DNA of 64,000 bases from Flavobacteriaceae bacterium (GTDB lineage: Bacteria; Bacteroidota; Bacteroidia; Flavobacteriales; Flavobacteriaceae), in the NCBI GenBank assembly GCA_013001285.1, contig JABDMU010000029.1, forward strand, positions 1 to 64,000. Reading direction: 5' to 3'. Shown here piece after piece: positions 54,576 through 63,375 of the stretch. Numbering within the stretch: position 1 is the first letter of the stretch; each line of letters starts with the position of its first letter. Made by a program: the position numbers and the translations under genes. The notes beneath the pieces are model-generated. The model ran no database searches. It saw only the letters and a list, made by a program, of their open reading frames with translations, and was not told the DNA's origin.

Positions 54576-57038
54576 CTATCTTATTAAATTGTTAAACGTT
54601 TTAATTTTCAATGCATCAATCTGAGTCGATTTTGATTTAAAATGTACAATCTTGGCCTCATTGGGTAACAGATCAAAGAAGTTGTCACTGAATTTACCAT
54701 GAACATTTGTGCTTAAAAAGACATCTTTTTGAAACACGTTGGATTTTAAATGAATCTCAAAACCATTGTCTACTTTTACGATTTTCTGCACAATTGTGGC
54801 TGTGGGTAAAATCAAATCTTTTGGTTTTGCTAAATAGAATATTGATGTTTCGGAATTGAAACTAGCCACAACCATATGTTTATTTGGGTTGATTTTTAGT
54901 TCTTTCAAATCAAGGCTATGTACCCTTCGCGAAGTTCCTGCCTGAGCTGTGACCTCTTTTGATTCTTCATGTATGATCTTTCCATAAAAATCCTGAATCG
55001 TTAAGGTGAGCATACCTTGATCATCTCTTAACTCATCATTAACAATGAAGGTCGATAAATTATCTTCCGAAAGTTCTGAAGAGATCAATATGTTCTTAAA
55101 TGATCGTTTTGCTTTATAATGCAGAGCCTTCCAATTACCTAAAAAATCGATACTTGACCATGAAACGGCAGGCCAACAATCATTAAGTTGCCAATATAAT
55201 GTTCCCATATTGTATGGTCTTGCTCTTCGATGCGCTTCAATGCCTTTGCCGATCCCATAAGCTTGTAACAATTGACTTAAATAAATATAATCTTCTGGAT
55301 TCTTCGACAGTGGAAAATCCCGTTGCATATATGCTTCTATAATTTGAAAACCGCGTGAATGTTTTTGATGATTTTTAAATCCATTAGTCGAAATATCTAA
55401 AGTGTCTAATTGATTCATATAGGAAATAGTCTCCTTACTCGGGAATGACTGAAATCCGAATTCACTCATAAATCGTGGCACATTTTTTTCAAGATGTTCA
55501 AATGGATAGCCATCATGCCAAATCCACCAATCGTGAGCATCGCCTTCAAATTTATATTTAGGATTTCCACGGCCATACTTCGGTGAACTTTCCCAATAAT
55601 CAGTATCCGTTAAATTGGCAACTGTATTTGGCAGAATTGAATCGAATACCTTTAAATAGTTCTTCCAGATTTCAACTTTTTCTTCATCACTTCTGTTAGC
55701 TTGCCATCCCCATCGGTGCCAGCCTTCAGAGTTTTCATTATTGCCACACCATAAAGCGATCGATGCATGTTTTCGTAATCGTTTGACATTATATTCGGCT
55801 TCCAACCTAACATTTGTTAAGAATTCTTCATCACCAGGATACATAGCACAAGCAAACATGAAATCTTGCCAAATTAATATGCCCTTCTCATCACACAGAT
55901 CATAAAAAATCGAATTCTCATAAATACCACCACCCCAAACTCGAAGCATATTCATATTGGCCTCAACAACATCCTCTAGCAATTGATTGTAATCCTCCTT
56001 TTTAACTTTATTTTGCAAGCTATTTTGAGGAATATAATTCGCACCTTTTACATATACAGGAACATCATTCACTTTAAAATAAAAAGATTCTCCAAGACTG
56101 TCTTTTTCAGTGACCAAATCAATTGATCTCAATCCTTTTTTAAACTTAAGGGTATCCAGTATTGTCTTTTTATAACGAAGGATAAATTTTAGTTCATATT
56201 GGTAGGGATCACCAAGATTATGGGGCCACCATAGTTTCGGATTGTTTATTGTGAATTCATAGCTTCCGGTAGTGTTTAATTGATGAGTGGAATTTATGGT
56301 GTCGTTGACTAAAATATCTAAATACTTGTTTTCAAGATGTTCAGCTGCAACAGCAACATGGGCTTTTAATTTAGCTTCGTTAGACTCTAAGGTGTTTTGT
56401 TGAATATAAACATCTCTGATCTTTGCATCATTCCAACCTAATAAGCTTACCGGCCGCCATATGCCACTCGTATTAAGTTTCGGTCCCCAATCCCAGCCAT
56501 ATTGAAATTGGGCTTTTCTTGTAAAAATACGATTCCCTTCAGGCAAGGCATATGGTAATTTTGCCTTTGCTCTTTCTTCATGAATACCTGTGTTTTCAAA
56601 CACTATTTTGAGATCGTTTTTGGACTTCAACAATGGTTTTACCGGAATACTATAGGATCGAAATGCGTTATTGGTATTTAAAATAAGACTGTCATTTAAA
56701 AAAACCTCAGCATATGTGTCAAGACCATCAAAGGTCAGTTCAATATGCTGCTTATCAAGTAGCGCTTCGGAACATGAAAATTGAGTTTTATACACCCAGT
56801 CTTTTTCGAAAACCCATTGTACATTTTTTTCATTATCTCCAATAAAAGGATCTGTAATCACTTCGTTTTCTAGAAGGTCTGAGATAACATTTCCTGGAAC
56901 CTCCGCTGGGATCCAAACCGAATCACCTAACATTTTAAATTGCCAAGAACTATTTATGATTATTTTTTCTGGAGTGTCAAACTTTTCCTTACAGCCAAAA
57001 ATCAATACAAACAGAAATAATACAATTTTAGGCCTCAT
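54576..57038 (-). CDS. Beta-mannosidase lipoprotein (glycoside hydrolase family 2)
   Basis: An 820-residue GH2 enzyme with a lipoprotein signal (LFVLIFGCKEK, lipid Cys about 16). The GH2 sugar-binding domain (about 25-190), immunoglobulin-like domain (about 195-300) and TIM barrel (about 300-640) are in order. The acid/base Glu is in WCGNNENSEGWHRWGW and the nucleophile Glu in RFMSEFGFQSFP; the second pattern is the beta-mannosidase type. Beta-mannose is the core sugar of N-glycans, which fits the GH20 and GH92 neighbours. The start overlaps the cutC end by 11 bases. Confidence 0.92.
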   Translation of the reverse strand: MRPKIVLFLFVLIFGCKEKFDTPEKIIINSSWQFKMLGDSVWIPAEVPGNVISDLLENEVITDPFIGDNEKNVQWVFEKDWVYKTQFSCSEALLDKQHIELTFDGLDTYAEVFLNDSLILNTNNAFRSYSIPVKPLLKSKNDLKIVFENTGIHEERAKAKLPYALPEGNRIFTRKAQFQYGWDWGPKLNTSGIWRPVSLLGWNDAKIRDVYIQQNTLESNEAKLKAHVAVAAEHLENKYLDILVNDTINSTHQLNTTGSYEFTINNPKLWWPHNLGDPYQYELKFILRYKKTILDTLKFKKGLRSIDLVTEKDSLGESFYFKVNDVPVYVKGANYIPQNSLQNKVKKEDYNQLLEDVVEANMNMLRVWGGGIYENSIFYDLCDEKGILIWQDFMFACAMYPGDEEFLTNVRLEAEYNVKRLRKHASIALWCGNNENSEGWHRWGWQANRSDEEKVEIWKNYLKVFDSILPNTVANLTDTDYWESSPKYGRGNPKYKFEGDAHDWWIWHDGYPFEHLEKNVPRFMSEFGFQSFPSKETISYMNQLDTLDISTNGFKNHQKHSRGFQIIEAYMQRDFPLSKNPEDYIYLSQLLQAYGIGKGIEAHRRARPYNMGTLYWQLNDCWPAVSWSSIDFLGNWKALHYKAKRSFKNILISSELSEDNLSTFIVNDELRDDQGMLTLTIQDFYGKIIHEESKEVTAQAGTSRRVHSLDLKELKINPNKHMVVASFNSETSIFYLAKPKDLILPTATIVQKIVKVDNGFEIHLKSNVFQKDVFLSTNVHGKFSDNFFDLLPNEAKIVHFKSKSTQIDALKIKTFNNLIR

Positions 57039-57744
57039 CTTTTATTGCATCTAGGATACCTCTTATTATTTTCTCATCGGAATATCGCATTTCATCATCT
57101 TCAAATAATTTTCCATCTTTAGAAACACATTCGCCTATTTTACAGAGCGCCGCAGCATGAATCTCATTAAATCCAGCCTCTTTAAATTTTATTGCGTTAG
57201 ATGGATTGATGCCGCCACCAGGCATGATCTCTATTTTGTTATTTGCAATCACTCTTAGCTCCTTTAATAAATCAAGACCCTTGTAGGCATAATATTCTTG
57301 TCCAGAGCTTAATAATCTATCGGCTCCCAAGTCAATCAAATCGATTACGGCTTTTTTGGGATCAGTAAGAAGATCGAAAGCGCGATGAAATGTAAACGGT
57401 AAAGGAAGAGACATTTCTATCAAAGCTTTTGTTTGTTCAATATGCACAGCATAATCTTGAGTTACTGATCCAGATACAATACCAGCACATCCCATTTCTT
57501 TTGCCAATAAGAGATCTGATGTCATCATTTCAAATTCGTCATCTGAATATGTAAAATTGCCTGGTCGAGGCCGAATGAGCACAAAAACAGGAATGTTAAG
57601 ATCAGCCAAAACCTTTTTTATCAATCCAAAGGATGGTGTTAGACCACCAACTTCAAGATCGACACAAAGTTCAATACGATGCGCTCCAGCATTTTGAGCT
57701 GCAATAGCCGATTGATATGAATTTGCACAAACTTCTAAGATCAT
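57028..57744 (-). CDS. cutC: CutC family TIM-barrel protein
   Basis: A 238-residue protein with CutC signatures ILEVCANSYQSAIAAQNAGAHRIELC, GGLTPSFGLIKKV, VFVLIRPRPGNFTYSDDEFEMM and IMPGGGI. The name comes from an old link with copper tolerance in E. coli which, as I recall, is doubted; the chemical activity is unknown. Here it sits two bases after a GH20 hexosaminidase gene and overlaps the beta-mannosidase gene by 11 bases, and there is no copper gene near it. A role with sugars or sugar phosphates is therefore worth considering. It has no signal peptide, so it acts in the cytoplasm. Confidence 0.92.
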   Translation of the reverse strand: MILEVCANSYQSAIAAQNAGAHRIELCVDLEVGGLTPSFGLIKKVLADLNIPVFVLIRPRPGNFTYSDDEFEMMTSDLLLAKEMGCAGIVSGSVTQDYAVHIEQTKALIEMSLPLPFTFHRAFDLLTDPKKAVIDLIDLGADRLLSSGQEYYAYKGLDLLKELRVIANNKIEIMPGGGINPSNAIKFKEAGFNEIHAAALCKIGECVSKDGKLFEDDEMRYSDEKIIRGILDAIKDEA

Positions 57745-57746
57745 AT

Positions 57747-60029
57747 TTAATTGATACTAATTTCGTCAATAAAGGTCCATGCTTTATTGCCAGCACCTTG
57801 TCTTTTTTCTGGGATAATTCCAAAATTAGGGATTTTAAAAATTATCGTCTTAGCACGAATCTTTTCAAATTCTTCATTGATATTGGCAATAATTGATTCT
57901 CCAGCATTAATTTTAATTAATTTAGATATGACTTGGTCTTCAGTAATAAATTCAATAATTATTTCCTTTGGTGCATAGATCCATTGTCCTTGTCCGTTAT
58001 GGAATCGCGTCTTTATACTAGTGACCTCAATATCGTCTTCAAAATCAATAGTGATCCTTAAATCATCGCCCCAAAATCCTAGCCATTCTTTATCACCATA
58101 ACGATTATCACTTCCAACAATCCCATTAATAAGTCCGTTTTTTCCACTTCCTGAATAGGCACTGTGCGGTTCTACGTTTAATTTAATTTTTTGACCAACA
58201 GCTTTATGAAAATTGATGTTCTGTTCAAATGTTGCTCCTAATTTTTTTTCTTTTTTGAAAACTGCTGCTCTTATATCTGTATCAGAATCGATCCAGATTT
58301 GTTCATCATATAATGAAGATTCAAAAGTGGGTTCGGTGCCATCAGTTGAAAACCGTATGTCCTTATTTTTTGTTAAGGTTTCCAACTTATAAAATACACC
58401 GTCTTGAGTTGAAACTAAATGTCCCTCAACTTCGTATAAGTGATTGGCATAATTAATATTCAATGCTTCTAATCGTTCGTGAAAATTTTCTAATCTTTCC
58501 ACGAAATGACTGTAATTTTTCTGATCTTCATTAGACCAGAGCACCTCACACATAGCCAATATTCTTGGGAAGGCCATGTATTCAACTTTAGCATCGGTAG
58601 GCATGTATTCTGTCCAAATATTTCCCTGTGCTCCTAAAACGTATTTCGATTCCTCCTGATTTAATTCTTCAGGAATCGGATTGAAATGATATACTTTTTC
58701 TAGCGGAAGAAATCCACCTATAGCAAGAGGTTCATTTTCATTATCAGATTGGTAATAATCGAAATAACAATGTGAAGTGGGTGTCATAATAACCTGATGC
58801 TTTTTTTTCGCAGCTTCAATTGCACCATTCATGCCACGCCATGACATGACTGTGGCATTCGGCGCTAACCCGCCTTCCAAAATTTCGTCCCACCCAATTA
58901 TTTGTCTGCCTTTACTATTTAAATAAGACTCGATTCTAGAAATGAAATAGTTTTGCAGTTCATGTTCATCTTTAAGCCCTTCTGATCGAATCCTTTTTTG
59001 ACATTCAGAACAAGCCTTCCAATTTGTTTTTGGTGCTTCGTCTCCTCCAATATGAATGTACTCACTTGGAAACAAAGCAATAACTTCGTCAAGAACAGCT
59101 TCTAAAAATTCGAAAGTTTGTTCTTTACTGCAATAAATATGTTCAAAAACACCCCATTTTGTAGCCACATCCACTTGTCTACCTGTACACCCTAATTCTG
59201 GATAGGCTGAAATTGCGGCTTGCGAATGGCCAGGCATTTCAATCTCGGGAATGATTGTTACATGTCGCTTCAATGCATAAGCAACAATTTCTTTTACTTC
59301 TTCTTGAGAATAATAGCCTCCATAACGTTGGCCATCAAATTGATGAGGCTGATCACTGTAATGTCCGATCAGGGTTTCATTTCGGAATGCAGCGATCTCG
59401 TTGAGTTTCGGATATGTTTTGATTTCTATCCGCCAGCCTTGATCCTCGGTAAGATGCCAGTGAAACGTGTTCATTTTCAGCATGGCCAAAGCATCTATGT
59501 ATTTTTTAATGAACGCAACTGAATACATATGCCGTCCTACATCCAGATGCATTCCACGATATTTGAATCGAGGATAATCTTCGATGATCTGACACGGAAT
59601 TTTTATAGGTTCGACATTAGCGCCTCCCTTTTCTAAATCTGAAGGCATTAATTGTCTTAACGTTTGTACTGCATAAAAAGCGCCTTGATCACTTGTTGCC
59701 TTTATTTTTATTTTATTTGCTGTGATCTCTAAAGAATAGCCTTCCGAATTTTTTATGTTGGGGTCAAGAATAAACTCAATATTGGCATTATCTTCATTCT
59801 TTAATACGCTTCCTTTAGCAATAAAATTTTTCAAAAAATTGCCAGAAATATTAAATTCATCAGGAAAATTGATCGTGGTAGAACCATCCAATTTAAATTG
59901 TCCTTCATTAAGAATTTGACTTTGTGGCAATGGAATAACATAAGAATTTAAGCGAACATCGTTGGTCTTTTGACAGCAAAATAACAACTGTATAAAAAGG
60001 GTAAGACCAACTATTTTCTTGATAGGCAT
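57747..60029 (-). CDS. Beta-N-acetylhexosaminidase lipoprotein (glycoside hydrolase family 20)
   Basis: A 760-residue GH20 with lipobox LLFCCQK (about 19). An N-terminal GH20b-like domain (about 25-145) is followed by the TIM barrel with YRGMHLDVGRHMY, HWHLTEDQGWRIEI and the catalytic Asp-Glu pair in HIGGDEAPKTNW. Then comes a chitobiase-type domain (FSTDGTEPT, about 565-625) and a C-terminal carbohydrate-binding discoidin-like region (about 640-760, ending in WTFIDEISIN). It removes terminal GlcNAc or GalNAc. It is the first gene of the minus-strand glycan operon and diverges from the GH92 gene with only 41 bases between. Confidence 0.94.
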   Translation of the reverse strand: MPIKKIVGLTLFIQLLFCCQKTNDVRLNSYVIPLPQSQILNEGQFKLDGSTTINFPDEFNISGNFLKNFIAKGSVLKNEDNANIEFILDPNIKNSEGYSLEITANKIKIKATSDQGAFYAVQTLRQLMPSDLEKGGANVEPIKIPCQIIEDYPRFKYRGMHLDVGRHMYSVAFIKKYIDALAMLKMNTFHWHLTEDQGWRIEIKTYPKLNEIAAFRNETLIGHYSDQPHQFDGQRYGGYYSQEEVKEIVAYALKRHVTIIPEIEMPGHSQAAISAYPELGCTGRQVDVATKWGVFEHIYCSKEQTFEFLEAVLDEVIALFPSEYIHIGGDEAPKTNWKACSECQKRIRSEGLKDEHELQNYFISRIESYLNSKGRQIIGWDEILEGGLAPNATVMSWRGMNGAIEAAKKKHQVIMTPTSHCYFDYYQSDNENEPLAIGGFLPLEKVYHFNPIPEELNQEESKYVLGAQGNIWTEYMPTDAKVEYMAFPRILAMCEVLWSNEDQKNYSHFVERLENFHERLEALNINYANHLYEVEGHLVSTQDGVFYKLETLTKNKDIRFSTDGTEPTFESSLYDEQIWIDSDTDIRAAVFKKEKKLGATFEQNINFHKAVGQKIKLNVEPHSAYSGSGKNGLINGIVGSDNRYGDKEWLGFWGDDLRITIDFEDDIEVTSIKTRFHNGQGQWIYAPKEIIIEFITEDQVISKLIKINAGESIIANINEEFEKIRAKTIIFKIPNFGIIPEKRQGAGNKAWTFIDEISIN

Positions 60030-60070
60030 TTTAGTATATTAGATGCTTTAAAGTTAGGAATCTATTTTTA
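60030..60070. promoter_or_regulatory. Compact divergent control region of the glycan locus
   Basis: Only 41 AT-rich bases lie between the start codons of the GH20 and GH92 operons, so both promoters must overlap each other or reach into the genes. Minus-strand TAACTTTA is one base off the -7 consensus; I see no good plus-strand match. Confidence 0.4.
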
Positions 60071-63004
60071 ATGAAATTATATCCATTCTTCATTTTTCTT
60101 ATTATTATTTCTGTATCGGGATGTTTGAGTTCAACCGATAAAACCCCTGCCCAAAAAGACCAGCAATTAATCTCCTATGTCAATCCGTTTATAGGAACCG
60201 GAGGTCACGGTCATACTTATCCAGGAGCAACAATGCCATTTGGTATGATGCAATTGAGTCCTGATACACGACTAGATGGTTGGGATGGATGCTCAGGCTA
60301 CCATTATAGCGATGACTACATCTATGGATTTTCACACACACATTTAAGTGGAACTGGGGTTTCTGACTATGGTGACATATTATTAATGCCAACAAATGAG
60401 ATCGTTTTTAACAACGGTTCCGATGGCAAAAAAGGATATCGCGATCATTTTTCGCATGATAATGAAATTGCCGAACCTGGGTTTTATAAAGTGCACTTAG
60501 ATTCAACCAATATCGATGTAGAATTGACCGTTTCTAAAAGAAGTGGAATGCATAAATATCAATTCCCATCGGCAGAAAATCAAGTGGTTATATTAGATCT
60601 AATTCATCGTGATAAAGTGTTGGATGCAAAAATTGAAAAGATCTCTGATACTGAAATTCAAGGGTATCGCTTTTCGGATGCTTGGGCAACCGACCAACGC
60701 TTATTTTTCTATTTCAAAACATCTCATCCATTTACCGACATGTTGCAGTCGCCTCCCAAATATGGCATGCCAGGGGGTAGAAAAACAGCCTTAACTTTTA
60801 TTAATCCCAATAACGAACCTGTTTATATTAAAATTGGTATCTCTGCGGTTGATGTGGCAGGAGCCAAAAAGAATCTCGAAGCAGAAATTGCGGATAAATC
60901 ATTTGAACAGGTAAAAAAGGAAGCTCAAGATCTTTGGGAAAAACAACTAGAAAAGATAATAATTGAGAGTGATAATTTAGATTATAAAACTAATTTCTAT
61001 ACTGCGCTTTACCATACCATGCTTGCTCCTAATCTTTATCAAGATGTGGATGGCAAATATCGTGGAATGGATCTCAATATTCACCAAACAACTGCATTTG
61101 ATTATTACACTGTTTTCTCTCTTTGGGACACCTACAGAGCGGCTCATCCACTTTACACAATTATTGAACAAGAACGAACCAATGATTTCATTAAGACCTT
61201 CATTTCAAAATATCAAGAAGGAGGTATCATGCCAATTTGGGATCTTTCTGCAAATTATACAGGTTGTATGATCGGTTATCATGCCGTTCCAGTAATTGCA
61301 GATGCCTATTTAAAAGGCATTAAAAATTATGATGTTGAGAAAGCATTTGAAGCCATGAAACATAGTGCTTCACAAAATAAATTGGGTCTGGAATCCTATA
61401 AAAAATACGGGTTTATTCCTGTTGAGGAGGAAAGCGAATCGGTATCTAAAACCTTAGAATATGCCTATGACGATTGGACCATTGCTCAAATGGCTAAATC
61501 TCTAGGAAAAAGTGATGATTATAAATATTATTTACAACGCGCCCAGAACTATAAGAATGTTTTCGATCCTGAGACGCAATTCATGAGAGGCAGATTTCGA
61601 AATACCTGGTTTTCACCTTTTGATCCTTATGAGGTCAATTTTAATTATACCGAAGCTAATGCTTGGCAATACAGTTATTACGTTCCTCAAGATGTTTCTG
61701 GTTTTATGAATTTATTAGGAGGCAAAAAACAGTTGATAGCGCATTTAGATAAGTTATTTACTGCAGAAGCAGAAACCTCAGGAAGAGATCAGGCTGATAT
61801 CACGGGATTAATAGGGCAATACGCTCATGGCAACGAACCAAGTCATCATATGGCATACCTTTATAATTATGCTGGTAGACCTGATAAAACGATGGAGAAA
61901 GTTCATAAAATATTGACAGAACTTTATCAAAATGCGCCTGATGGGATTTCGGGAAATGAAGACTGTGGCCAAATGAGTGCTTGGTACGTGTTTAGTTCTT
62001 TAGGGTTTTATCCGGTTACACCAGGATCAAATGACTATATAATTGGCACACCTTTGTTTAAAAAAGCAACCATCAATCTTGAAAGCGGAAAGCAATTCAC
62101 CATTAATGCTCATAATTTAAGTAGTACTCATATTTATATTGAGAGCGCTCGACTTAACAACAGTAAATTAGAAAGCACATTTATTACCCATGAGGATATA
62201 ATGAACGGTGGCGTCTTAGACTTTTATATGACCGATAATCCGGCAATCTGGGGAAGTCGCGAGGGTAGCGAACCTATTTCTTCAATAGATGAGCAACTTA
62301 TTGTGCCTATGCCATATATTGCTGAAGGTCAGGTGGCGTTTAAAGGTGAAACAGAAGTTGTATTAAAAAACAGTGACAAAGAGGCATTAATTTTTTATCA
62401 ATTGAATGATCAGGAATTTAAACAATATCAAGAGCCAATTAAGATCAAGGAGCCATTGGAGTTATCTGTTTATTCTGAAAAAAATGGAGTAAAAAGTGCC
62501 ACTATGACGACGCAATTTTATAAGATCGATCCTAACATTAGTATCACCCTTGAAACTGAATATGCTAACCAATATAATGCAGGCGGTAATGATGCACTAA
62601 TAGATGGCATTCTTGGCACACTGGATTTCAGAACAGGTACTTGGCAAGGCTATTGGGATGAAGATCTCATCGCGACTATCGATCTTGGTTCAATAAAACC
62701 AATTTCAAATGTTTCGGTAAACTTTTTACAAGACCAAAGATCTTGGATCTTTTATCCAACCGAAGTTAGCTGTTTTGTCTCAACGGATGGTATAAATTTT
62801 AAACTCTCTGAGAAAGTGCTCATTAATTCAACCTTGCAGTCTGAAAATTCAGAAATTAAAACCATTTCATTTAAGCAAGATCCTACAAATGGCCGTTATA
62901 TAAAGATCATTGCAAAAAAATTAGGCGTCCTACCAGTGTGGCATCTGGGATATGAGCATGATGGGCGGAGTTGGATATTTGTTGATGAAATCAGAATAAA
63001 TTAA
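60071..63004 (+). CDS. GH92 family alpha-mannosidase lipoprotein
   Basis: A 977-residue exo-enzyme with lipobox IISVSGCLSS (lipid Cys about 18). GH92 signatures: NPFIGTGGHGHTYPGATMPFGMMQLSPD (broken here for length at about 36-64), YDYTVFSLWDTYRA-like FDYYTVFSLWDTYRAAHPL and the catalytic region GNEDCGQMSAWYVFSSLGF. These calcium-dependent enzymes strip alpha-mannose from N-glycans. After residue 715 come the same two modules as in the neighbouring GH20: a chitobiase-type sandwich and a discoidin-like domain ending SWIFVDEIRIN. It starts the plus-strand operon with a VOC protein and an MFS sugar transporter. Confidence 0.93.
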   Translation: MKLYPFFIFLIIISVSGCLSSTDKTPAQKDQQLISYVNPFIGTGGHGHTYPGATMPFGMMQLSPDTRLDGWDGCSGYHYSDDYIYGFSHTHLSGTGVSDYGDILLMPTNEIVFNNGSDGKKGYRDHFSHDNEIAEPGFYKVHLDSTNIDVELTVSKRSGMHKYQFPSAENQVVILDLIHRDKVLDAKIEKISDTEIQGYRFSDAWATDQRLFFYFKTSHPFTDMLQSPPKYGMPGGRKTALTFINPNNEPVYIKIGISAVDVAGAKKNLEAEIADKSFEQVKKEAQDLWEKQLEKIIIESDNLDYKTNFYTALYHTMLAPNLYQDVDGKYRGMDLNIHQTTAFDYYTVFSLWDTYRAAHPLYTIIEQERTNDFIKTFISKYQEGGIMPIWDLSANYTGCMIGYHAVPVIADAYLKGIKNYDVEKAFEAMKHSASQNKLGLESYKKYGFIPVEEESESVSKTLEYAYDDWTIAQMAKSLGKSDDYKYYLQRAQNYKNVFDPETQFMRGRFRNTWFSPFDPYEVNFNYTEANAWQYSYYVPQDVSGFMNLLGGKKQLIAHLDKLFTAEAETSGRDQADITGLIGQYAHGNEPSHHMAYLYNYAGRPDKTMEKVHKILTELYQNAPDGISGNEDCGQMSAWYVFSSLGFYPVTPGSNDYIIGTPLFKKATINLESGKQFTINAHNLSSTHIYIESARLNNSKLESTFITHEDIMNGGVLDFYMTDNPAIWGSREGSEPISSIDEQLIVPMPYIAEGQVAFKGETEVVLKNSDKEALIFYQLNDQEFKQYQEPIKIKEPLELSVYSEKNGVKSATMTTQFYKIDPNISITLETEYANQYNAGGNDALIDGILGTLDFRTGTWQGYWDEDLIATIDLGSIKPISNVSVNFLQDQRSWIFYPTEVSCFVSTDGINFKLSEKVLINSTLQSENSEIKTISFKQDPTNGRYIKIIAKKLGVLPVWHLGYEHDGRSWIFVDEIRIN

Positions 63005-63007
63005 GCT

Positions 63008-63373
63008 ATGGCATTTAATTATTTAATACCCATGTTGGAAGTTGAAAATATGAATGAAACTATTGCGTTTTATGAATCCACATTAGATTTTAAATGTGTT
63101 GGAAGAGATGGTAATTCCTGGGCTGTTATTCAAAAGGATGACATTTCTGTTATGTTTTCTGCACGATTCAATAAAGAAGAATATCCACATACCATGTTAA
63201 CCGGAAGTCTGTACATTTATACCGATGATATTGATGTGATCTGGCAAATTTTAAAAGACAAAGTGACCATATGTTATCCCATTGAAAATTTCGCTTATGG
63301 GATGCGTGAGTTTGCTATTTTCGATTGCAATGGGTATCGCATACAATTCGGACAAGAACTCGATAAAAACTAA
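63008..63373 (+). CDS. VOC (glyoxalase/bleomycin resistance) superfamily protein
   Basis: A 121-residue single VOC domain, opening FNYLIPMLEVENMNETIAFYESTLDFKCVG and closing EFAIFDCNGYRIQFGQEL, the two halves of the beta-alpha-beta-beta-beta repeat. It resembles bleomycin-resistance and dioxygenase-like members but the metal-ligand set is incomplete: the usual first His is replaced in LIPMLEV, while the Glu at FGQE is kept. It lies three bases after GH92 and two bases before the MFS transporter, so it is within the glycan operon. A role such as sugar isomerisation is speculation. Confidence 0.85.
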   Translation: MAFNYLIPMLEVENMNETIAFYESTLDFKCVGRDGNSWAVIQKDDISVMFSARFNKEEYPHTMLTGSLYIYTDDIDVIWQILKDKVTICYPIENFAYGMREFAIFDCNGYRIQFGQELDKN

Positions 63374-63375
63374 AT

